This document shows, piece after piece, positions 1-4,894 of a stretch of 6,439 nt of DNA. The position numbers were made by a program, and so were the translations under genes. The DNA lies in contig MEQN01000073.1 of assembly GCA_001770235.1 (NCBI GenBank), positions 19,436-25,874 on the forward strand. The letters are read 5' to 3'. Under the pieces are notes generated by a model. It searched no databases and was not told the origin of the DNA. It saw only the letters and a list, made by a program, of their open reading frames with translations. The first letter of the stretch is position 1; the number at the start of each line of letters is the position of its first letter. The DNA is from Betaproteobacteria bacterium RBG_16_58_11 (GTDB lineage Bacteria; Pseudomonadota; Gammaproteobacteria; Burkholderiales; Thiobacteraceae).

Positions 1-2
1 TG

Positions 3-1013
3 GATGTGGGGTTGGATTGGTTTCGTCCGCAGCGTGAATCAGTATCTGGCGGGACCGTGACTCACGATGGCGATGGCGAGCCTAATTTTTTTATTCCTGA
101 GTTTGGCTACAACAAAATGCTGAACAAGAATATGTCGCTTGGCGTTTCGGTTTTTGGCAACGGCGGGATGAATACCCAGTACGACTCGTTCAATGCCACG
201 GCTGGCGCGTTTGCTTTTGGTTCAGATAATCCAGTAGGCGTTGATTTATCGCAGCTCTTTATCTCGCCAACTTTCGCCGTAAAACTCAACGACGTGCATT
301 CTGTCGGTGTTTCCGTGAATCTGGCTTATCAACGCTTCAAGGCTTACGGGTTGGGTGGCTTTGCAGCATCTTCGAGCGACTCTGCGAATCTGACTAACCG
401 CGGTTACGATGACTCCTGGGGTTATGGCGCGCGTATTGGCTGGACGGGCAAGTTGAATGCCGACTGGACGTTGGGCGCTACTTATCAAAGCCGTACCCGC
501 ATGGGTAAGTTTGATAAGTACAAAGGGCTATTTGCGGAGCAAGGTGACTTTGATATCCCCGCAAACTGGGGTGTAGGCGCTGCTGTTAAAGTGACACCCA
601 ACTTAACCGCAGTTGTTGATATCACCCGCATTCAGTATGGGTCGATTAAGGCAATTTCGAATACGGGATCGCAGGGCGGAGCGCTTGGCGCAGACAATGG
701 TTCTGGTTTTGGTTGGACCGATCAGACGGTATTTAAACTGGGCTTCTCTTACGAATACAGTAAAAACTTGACCTTGCGCGCAGGGTGGAATAGTGCCGAA
801 GCACCGTACAATGGCAGTGATACCCAATTCAACGTTCTCGCACCTGCGGTAGTAGAAGAACACCTTACCCTGGGCGGGACTTGGAAGCTCGATGACAAGA
901 GCGAGGTATCTGTCGCTTATATGCATGCATTTGATGGCGAAGTATCTGGAACCTCTTATAAAAACCGTATGTCTCAAGATTCTTTCGGCGTCTCCTACGG
1001 CATGAAGTTCTAA
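3..1013 (+). CDS. FadL/OMPP1-family outer membrane transport protein (5' partial)
   Basis: This is the C-terminal ~336 residues of an outer-membrane beta-barrel of the FadL/TodX/OMPP1 family. These proteins let hydrophobic substrates such as long-chain fatty acids or aromatic hydrocarbons cross the outer membrane. The frame is open to the window edge, and the family is usually 400-480 residues, so the signal peptide, N-terminal hatch and first strands lie upstream; the GTG at 6 is not a credible start. Alternating amphipathic strands with Gly/Asn/Asp turns run throughout, for example MSLGVSVFGN, WTLGATYQSRTRMGKF, LTLRAGWNSAEAPYN and SEVSVAYMHAF. The chain ends in Phe (SYGMKF), the usual signal for barrel assembly by BAM. 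A terminator follows 27 bp downstream, so this is the end of its transcript. By eye it is richer in A/T than the genes after it. Substrate cannot be told from this part. Confidence 0.88.
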   Translation, partial: DVGLDWFRPQRESVSGGTVTHDGDGEPNFFIPEFGYNKMLNKNMSLGVSVFGNGGMNTQYDSFNATAGAFAFGSDNPVGVDLSQLFISPTFAVKLNDVHSVGVSVNLAYQRFKAYGLGGFAASSSDSANLTNRGYDDSWGYGARIGWTGKLNADWTLGATYQSRTRMGKFDKYKGLFAEQGDFDIPANWGVGAAVKVTPNLTAVVDITRIQYGSIKAISNTGSQGGALGADNGSGFGWTDQTVFKLGFSYEYSKNLTLRAGWNSAEAPYNGSDTQFNVLAPAVVEEHLTLGGTWKLDDKSEVSVAYMHAFDGEVSGTSYKNRMSQDSFGVSYGMKF

Positions 1014-1040
1014 ACCAAAGGCGTACCTCAGGCACTCTGC

Positions 1041-1074
1041 AAAGGGCTGAAGCTTAACCGTTTCAGCCCTTTTT
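1041..1074 (+). terminator. Rho-independent terminator of the FadL-like gene
   Basis: A perfect 11-bp stem, AAAGGGCTGAA (1041-1051) with TTCAGCCCTTT (1062-1072), encloses a 10-nt loop and runs into a T tract (1070-1074). It lies 27 bp after the stop of the FadL-like gene and about 45 bp before the next start, so it separates the two transcription units. The A run at the left foot would also give a shorter U tract on the opposite strand, but no minus-strand gene ends here. Confidence 0.9.
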
Positions 1075-1095
1075 CTATTGCCCGTTCGGGTAAGA

Positions 1096-1112
1096 TTCCA
1101 TTTCTCATGGAA
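1096..1112 (+). promoter_or_regulatory. Inverted repeat covering the ribosome binding site of the exported-protein gene
   Basis: TTCCAT (1096-1101) and ATGGAA (1107-1112) form a perfect 6-bp inverted repeat around a TTCTC centre. The right arm contains GGAA (1109-1112), the only plausible Shine-Dalgarno for the ATG at 1120, and also a decoy ATG (1107) that opens a three-codon reading frame ending in TAA at 1116-1118. It could be an mRNA hairpin that masks the ribosome site, or a DNA operator. Function is inferred; six base pairs is short enough to be chance. Confidence 0.3.
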
Positions 1113-1119
1113 AATTAAA

Positions 1120-2010
1120 ATGAAACGAATATTCGCGCTGATTTGTTTTTTTCTTTGGTCGCCATTCGCGCTGGCGCTGTCTCCCTATATCCAAGCCAAC
1201 AAAGTGCCGGGCGCCGATCTGAAGTCGGTGATGGCATCGGTCGAGGCTAAGCTGCAAGCTGAAGGCTTCAGCGTGGTGGGGCGACACACGCCGGGCGGTG
1301 TTCCCGGCCACGGCGTGGTGGTGGTGACCGACAAGGGCTTGCTGGACGCGATTCGCAATATGGGGGGCATGGCGATTATCGGTGCGGGCATTCGCGTGGG
1401 CGTGAAAAGCGACGGCACGGTGTCTTACATGAACCCGGAATACTGGTACCGCGCTTATTACCGCAAGGACTATTCGAAAGCAGAAAGCGCTACGAAAGCG
1501 GTGCAGGAAAAGCTCGGTAAGGCATTGGGTGCGGGCAAGGGTTTTGGCGGTGATGTGGATGCCGCCGACTTGCTCACTTATCGCTACATGATCGGCATGG
1601 AGCGTTTCGATTCCGACAAGAACGAGCTCAAAACCCATGCATCGTTCGAGGCGGCGGTGAAGACAGTGCAGGACAATCTCGCCAAGGGCGTGGCGCATAC
1701 CGGCAAGGTGTATGAAGTGATCATGGCGGACAGGAAGCTCGCGGTGTTCGGCGTCGCGATGAATGACGCCAAGCATGGCGAAGGCTGGTGGGTGAAGAAA
1801 ATCGGTTCCGATCACATCGCGGCGCTGCCGTGGGAGATCGTCATCGTCAACGGCAAGGTCTCGGCGCTGTACGGCCGTTACCGCACGGCGCTGGGCTGGC
1901 CGACGCTGGGCATGGGCACCTTTATGTCGATCTCGGATCATCCGGATACAACGGCAGAAATGCTCACCACGGTGGCCGGGGGGAAATGGGAGAAATTCGG
2001 CGCGTTCTAA
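1120..2010 (+). CDS. Sec-exported protein of unknown function, weakly DUF302-like
   Basis: A 296-residue protein. The start is placed at ATG 1120 rather than the upstream TTG (1078), because residues 1-19 then form a textbook signal peptide: MKR, a hydrophobic core (IFALICFFLW) and a likely cleavage after ALA at 17-19. A GGAA lies 7 nt upstream. The mature protein has no transmembrane segment and no lipobox, so it should be periplasmic or secreted. It seems to have two halves with the same order of elements: an amphipathic helix, hydrophobic strands (VVVVTDKGLLDAI at 66-78; RKLAVFGVAMND at 205-216), and a strand with a Gly turn (IRVGVKSDGTVSYM at 91-104; EIVIVNGKVSALYG at 239-252). The second half ends in an aromatic/Gly-rich stretch, RYRTALGWPTLGMGTFM (253-269). 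The helix-strand pattern and the closing motif recall DUF302-type domains, but I do not recognise the family with certainty. No catalytic motif is evident. It probably forms its own transcription unit after the terminator at 1041-1074. Confidence 0.75.
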   Translation: MKRIFALICFFLWSPFALALSPYIQANKVPGADLKSVMASVEAKLQAEGFSVVGRHTPGGVPGHGVVVVTDKGLLDAIRNMGGMAIIGAGIRVGVKSDGTVSYMNPEYWYRAYYRKDYSKAESATKAVQEKLGKALGAGKGFGGDVDAADLLTYRYMIGMERFDSDKNELKTHASFEAAVKTVQDNLAKGVAHTGKVYEVIMADRKLAVFGVAMNDAKHGEGWWVKKIGSDHIAALPWEIVIVNGKVSALYGRYRTALGWPTLGMGTFMSISDHPDTTAEMLTTVAGGKWEKFGAF

Positions 2011-2146
2011 ATAGCTCTCCTCGCGCTCCCAGCGCGCACATTTGGCGCGCCCGGCAGACTTTCAATGCCGAATCGAAACGGGGCTCAATTTTCCTCGAAT
2101 GTGGCCGATAAATACCGGTATTGCCTGATTCTCCATTGGATTCACC
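2011..2146. other. Intergenic region with a GC hairpin and a 12-bp palindrome
   Basis: This 136-bp gap separates the exported-protein gene from the Hpt gene. A tight GC hairpin, CGCGCT (2022-2027) with AGCGCG (2031-2036), lies 12 bp after the first gene's stop. It has no proper T tract, so it is at best a weak terminator. A perfect 12-bp palindrome, AATACCGGTATT (2111-2122), lies 24 bp before the Hpt start and could be an operator, though one or two such palindromes are expected by chance in a window this size. I see no convincing -35/-10 pair. Confidence 0.35.
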
Positions 2147-2959
2147 ATGGCCGATTCCCCAGCCAGACCGCTACCCGACGTGCAAGCCATGCTGTGCCAA
2201 CTGCGCGAGAACTATCTCGCCGAGTTGGACGGCAAGCTGGGCGATCTCGAATCCGATCTGCTGGCGCTGGATCGCATTGAACGCTTTGCCGATGTGTTCG
2301 AACGGGCGTACCGCAAGGTGCATTCCCTCAAGGGCAGCGCCGGCTCGCATGGCCTGCCCATCATCTCAAAGATTTGCCACCAACTCGAAGAGCATTTAAA
2401 CCTGTTCTCGAATACCCCGGCGAAACCGCCCCGCGAAATGTCGGATCGGTGTTTGGCGCATATCGATTTGATGCGCAAAGCGCGAGACCAGGCGCAGGCG
2501 GGAGGCGAACACTTCAATGATATCGAAGACGAGTTGAGCACACTGCGCACCCTGTTGCTGGGTGAGCGATATAGCGTGCTGATCGTGGAGACTTCCAAGG
2601 TCAATATCAAACTCTGCACCCAAATCATGAAGCGCTATCCGGTGCAGGTAACGGTCATGGATAATGGCTATCAAGCGCTGGAACACCTGCTCCAGCAAAA
2701 ATATCATCTGCTGATCACCGGCTTGGAAGTAAAGATGCTGAATGGCCTGGCGCTGGTCGCGGCGGTGCGCATGAGCGCGCGCGGCAACCAGGATATGCAG
2801 GCGATTCTGCTTTCCTCCTCCAAGCAGCCGCCGTTCAAGCGCAATGTCGATCCGAATTACATCGTGCCGCGCGATAGCAAGTTCGCCGAAAACCTGGGAA
2901 GCGCCATCGATAGCTGTGTGGCCGCGTTGCGCGAAAAAGTGGAAGGTTTAGCGCGGTAG
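2147..2959 (+). CDS. Hpt domain protein with a degenerate C-terminal receiver domain
   Basis: A soluble 270-residue two-domain signalling protein without signal peptide or membrane segment. Residues ~10-115 are a histidine phosphotransfer (Hpt) helical bundle: HSLKGSAGSHG begins at His59, the phosphorylatable histidine, and Lys62/Gly63 are the usual conserved neighbours. Residues ~141-262 follow the CheY-like receiver pattern (YSVLIVETSKVNIKL, then HLLITGLEVKMLNGL, then AILLSSS) but have lost key residues. The acidic pair is Glu148-Thr149 instead of Asp-Asp/Glu-Asp. The phospho-acceptor position is Gly192 (TGLE where TDLE/MD is usual). The usual Lys-Pro is replaced by Pro241-Arg242. It should therefore accept phosphate on the Hpt histidine but not on the receiver, which may act as a binding or regulatory module. 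No histidine kinase or output regulator is nearby, so its partner is encoded elsewhere. Start ATG 2147 has a modest GGA 6 nt upstream. It is convergent with the IclR gene, 12 bp away. Confidence 0.85.
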   Translation: MADSPARPLPDVQAMLCQLRENYLAELDGKLGDLESDLLALDRIERFADVFERAYRKVHSLKGSAGSHGLPIISKICHQLEEHLNLFSNTPAKPPREMSDRCLAHIDLMRKARDQAQAGGEHFNDIEDELSTLRTLLLGERYSVLIVETSKVNIKLCTQIMKRYPVQVTVMDNGYQALEHLLQQKYHLLITGLEVKMLNGLALVAAVRMSARGNQDMQAILLSSSKQPPFKRNVDPNYIVPRDSKFAENLGSAIDSCVAALREKVEGLAR

Positions 2960-2971
2960 ATAACTGATTTT

Positions 2972-3739
2972 CTAACGCGCCCGATAGCCCAGCGCATGGG
3001 AGATTTGCGCCGCCGCCGCCTTCACTTTCTTCGGCCAGCTTTTATCGTGCCGATCCACCGGGGCCGAGATCGACAAGCCCGCGATCAGCCTGCCTTCCGC
3101 GTCGCGGATGCCGGCGCCGATGCAGGCCACGCCTTTTTCCGCTTCTTCATTGTCGAAGGCATAGCCGTTTTTGCGAATCTTGGCCAGCGCCTCGCACAGT
3201 GCTTGGGGTTGAGTAATGGTGTGCTCGGTGTAGGCCGGCAGACCGGTGCGATTGGCGTAGTCCAGCGCGGCAGCGTCTCCTGCCTCGGCGAGAAATACTT
3301 TGCCGACCGCGGTGATATGCAGTGGCGCGCGCGCGCCGACCAGTTGCACCACGCGCATCATCGATTGGCCGCTGGCGGTGCGCTCCACGTACACCATTTC
3401 GTCGCCTTGGCGCAGGCTGAGGTTGACCGTTTCGCCGATATCCTGATGCAGCGCTTGCATGTAAGGCAGCGCCTCGCGCCGGATGTCGAGGCGGGCGCGC
3501 ACCAGATTGCCCAACTCCAGCAGCTTCAAGCCCAGGCGATAGGTGCCGCCGTCGAGTTTATCCACCAAGCCCTTGCCCACCATCACATTGAGAATGCGGT
3601 GCGCGCTGGAAGGATGCAGGCCCGCCTGCTGCGCCAGCACTTTCAAGCTGGCCGGCTGCGTATGCCCGGCGAGCAAATCGAGCAGGGTCATCATGCGGTC
3701 GATGACTTGAATCGAAGATTTGGTGTCGGCATCAGACAT
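2972..3739 (-). CDS. IclR-family transcriptional regulator, candidate regulator of lutABC
   Basis: A 255-residue IclR-type DNA-binding protein, a normal length for the family. Residues ~8-70 are the winged helix-turn-helix (SLKVLAQQAGLHPSSAHRIL at 31-50 is the helix-turn-helix; GTYRLGLKLLELG at 65-77 is the wing and linker). Residues ~85-252 are the ligand-binding domain. Gly192, Asp196, Glu199, Cys206 and Asp213 fit the family's C-terminal signature (around GYAFDNEEAEKGVACIGAGI), with Arg212 where an aromatic residue is usual. Start ATG (3737-3739) has a good Shine-Dalgarno GGAAAG (minus strand, 3746-3751) 6 nt upstream and a promoter just beyond. It is divergent from lutA, and such neighbours are often the regulator of the divergent operon. 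IclR proteins bind small acids, so lactate or a related 2-hydroxy acid is a reasonable but unproven effector. Identity as IclR is firm; the target is inferred. Confidence 0.93.
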   Translation of the reverse strand: MSDADTKSSIQVIDRMMTLLDLLAGHTQPASLKVLAQQAGLHPSSAHRILNVMVGKGLVDKLDGGTYRLGLKLLELGNLVRARLDIRREALPYMQALHQDIGETVNLSLRQGDEMVYVERTASGQSMMRVVQLVGARAPLHITAVGKVFLAEAGDAAALDYANRTGLPAYTEHTITQPQALCEALAKIRKNGYAFDNEEAEKGVACIGAGIRDAEGRLIAGLSISAPVDRHDKSWPKKVKAAAAQISHALGYRAR

Positions 3740-3755
3740 CGGGCGCTTTCCAAAA

Positions 3756-3784
3756 TTTCATATTACAAAATTCTATTCCATATT
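3756..3784. promoter_or_regulatory. Candidate operator: 9-bp direct repeat over the IclR promoter
   Basis: TTTCATATT (3756-3764) and TTCCATATT (3776-3784) match at 8 of 9 positions and start exactly 20 bp apart, close to two helical turns. They overlap the -10 box and touch the -35 box of the IclR promoter. Repeated half-sites on one face of the helix over the regulator's own promoter suit autoregulation and control of the divergent lut operon. This is inference, since A/T-rich sequence can give such matches by chance. Confidence 0.35.
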
Positions 3785-3789
3785 TTCAA
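3760..3789 (-). promoter_or_regulatory. Sigma70-type promoter of the IclR gene
   Basis: On the minus strand TTGAAA (3784-3789) is followed after 18 bp by TAATAT (3760-3765), a close match to sigma70 -35 and -10 boxes. The predicted transcription start is near 3753, giving a short leader that still includes the GGAAAG ribosome site. The stretch is strikingly A/T-rich compared with the surroundings. Confidence 0.6.
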
Positions 3790-3834
3790 AAGCACAAGCC
3801 CGGCGTAGACTGGTGCGAGTTTGTAGAAAGACAT

Positions 3835-4001
3835 TTTCACCTCGGAGTATGCGGAGGACACGGAGGAAGGCAAAACCTTTCACCGCTAAGGACGCGAAGG
3901 TGCGCAAAGGAAATGCCCTTTTGCTTTCCTTAGCGTACCTTCGCGTCCTTAGCGGTTCATGCTTCTGAAACGCTGTGTCCTCCGCGTCCTCCGTGGTGAA
4001 A
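3835..4001. repeat. Nested palindromic AGG-rich repeat in the lut leader (copy 1)
   Basis: A 167-bp element with two nested inverted repeats. Outer arms 3835-3861 and 3975-4001 match at 24 of 27 positions. Inner arms 3882-3913 and 3925-3956 match at 30 of 32 around an 11-nt loop. The left inner arm is built of AGG units spaced 9 and 10 bp apart (3889, 3898, 3908), in the style ACCGCTAAGGACGCGAAGG. This belongs to the widespread class of intergenic repeats of the 'aaggacgcgaagg / cggaggacacggagg' type, which often yield spurious reading frames. It fills most of the divergent region, so lutA transcripts that start near the IclR promoter would carry a long hairpin in the leader. It encodes no protein. 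Confidence 0.9.
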
Positions 4002-4035
4002 GATTTTGACTGTTCGAACAAGGCCTGGAATACCT

Positions 4036-4773
4036 ATGCGCGTCGGACTCTTTGTTACCTGCCTTGTGGATTTGATGCGGCCATCGATCGGTTTTGCCAC
4101 GCTGCGGCTGTTGGCGCATGCGGGTTGCGATGTGATCGTGCCGGAGCATCAAACGTGTTGCGGCCAGCCCGGTTATAACGCGGGCGATCATGCGGCTGCG
4201 CGCGAGTTGGCGATCAAGCTCGCGCTTGAATTCGCCGATTGTGATTATGTCGTGGTCCCTTCCGGTTCCTGTGCGGGCATGATTCGCGTGCATTATCCGG
4301 CGCTCTTCCCCGATGATTCCGAGCCGGCGCGCCGCGTGCGCGCCTTGGCCGCGCGCACCTTTGAACTGACCGATTTCCTGGTGAATATCGCCAAGCTGCA
4401 AGATGTGCCGGGCCGTTTCAGCGGCAAGCTCACCTATCACGATTCCTGCTCCGGTCTGCGTGAGTTGGGCGTGAAACAACAGCCGCGCGCCTTGCTGGCC
4501 CACCTGCCCGATGCGACGCTGAAAGAAATGGCGCAATGCGAAACCTGCTGCGGTTTCGGCGGCGCGTTCTCGGTCAAATTCAGCGAGATTTCCAGCCGCA
4601 TGGCCGACAACAAATGCCGCCAGATTCATGCCAGCGGCGCGAATACGGTGGTGGCGGGCGATCTGGGTTGCTTGCTGAATATCGAGGGGCGCTTGCGCCG
4701 CATCGGCGATCAGGCCACGCGCGTGCTGCACATCGCCGAAGTGCTGGCGGGCGACGAAGGGAAAGCGCCATGA
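4036..4773 (+). CDS. lutA: Lactate utilization protein LutA (CCG-domain iron-sulfur subunit)
   Basis: A 245-residue cytoplasmic protein of the LutA/LldE/YkgE family, one subunit of the LutABC system that oxidises L-lactate to pyruvate. It has two cysteine-rich CCG domains. The first has Cys9, Cys41-Cys42 (TCCGQPG) and Cys79. The second has Cys138 (HDSCSG), Cys171-Cys172 (ETCCGFGGAFSVK) and Cys212 (DLGCL). Both resemble the CCG modules of heterodisulfide reductase and glycolate oxidase GlcF, which bind an iron-sulfur cluster; the final CxxC of the classic module is reduced to one Cys in each, as I recall being usual for LutA. Start ATG 4036 is chosen over TTG 4006 because MRVGLFVTCLVD is the typical family N-terminus and TGGAA lies 5 nt upstream. 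It is the first gene of the operon. A hairpin repeat lies before it and another after it, leaving 121 bp to lutB, an unusually wide gap for these genes. Confidence 0.94.
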   Translation: MRVGLFVTCLVDLMRPSIGFATLRLLAHAGCDVIVPEHQTCCGQPGYNAGDHAAARELAIKLALEFADCDYVVVPSGSCAGMIRVHYPALFPDDSEPARRVRALAARTFELTDFLVNIAKLQDVPGRFSGKLTYHDSCSGLRELGVKQQPRALLAHLPDATLKEMAQCETCCGFGGAFSVKFSEISSRMADNKCRQIHASGANTVVAGDLGCLLNIEGRLRRIGDQATRVLHIAEVLAGDEGKAP

Positions 4774-4800
4774 ACCTAAAACAAATGCGAAAGAGCGATA

Positions 4801-4876
4801 ACCGCGAAGGACGCAAAGGTACGCGAAGGAACCCCATTCTAGATTTTCCTTTGCGTACCTTTGCGTCCTCCGCGGT
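4801..4876. repeat. Palindromic AGG-rich repeat between lutA and lutB (copy 2)
   Basis: Arms 4801-4831 and 4846-4876 match at 29 of 31 positions around a 14-nt loop; one of the two mismatches would be a G-U pair in RNA. The left arm aligns with the inner left arm of the copy at 3882 at about 27 of 32 positions and keeps the same AGG spacing (4808, 4817, 4827), so the two are diverged members of one family. Copy 2 lacks the outer arms. In the mRNA it would be a long, stable hairpin inside the operon. It has no T tract, so it is not an ordinary terminator. Confidence 0.9.
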
Positions 4877-4894
4877 GAAATAGCTTTTCCCAAA

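Noticed and set aside
1105..1941. 278-residue minus-strand reading frame opposite the exported-protein gene
   Set aside because: Its composition (rich in Arg, His and Ala) is that of a shadow frame, while the plus strand has a clean signal peptide and ribosome site.
2036..2052. GGCGCGCC and nearby GCGCGC as a second palindrome
   Set aside because: Short alternating GC runs are frequent throughout this GC-rich sequence (many GCGCGC in lutA and lutB), so they carry no information.
2996..3808. 270-residue plus-strand reading frame opposite the IclR gene
   Set aside because: It is antisense to a gene with clear IclR domains and signature; its composition is low-complexity Arg/Ala/Gln/His as expected from a shadow.
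3773..4021. 82-residue minus-strand reading frame across the repeat (FTTEDAEDTA... LRTFASLAVKGF)
   Set aside because: It is the translation of the nested palindrome. Peptides of this style are a well-known artefact of this repeat class and not real proteins; the plus-strand frame at 3720-3968 is the same case.
4006..4036. TTGACT ... TACCTA as a lutA promoter, or TTG 4006 as the lutA start
   Set aside because: The -10-like box would overlap the lutA ATG and the spacer is 19 bp. The extra ten residues from TTG 4006 do not resemble LutA N-termini, whereas ATG 4036 does.
3835..4876. CRISPR array or intrinsic terminators in the AGG-rich repeats
   Set aside because: There is no series of identical direct repeats with unique spacers; these are two diverged palindromes. 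Neither stem is followed by a T tract, so they are not standard terminators.
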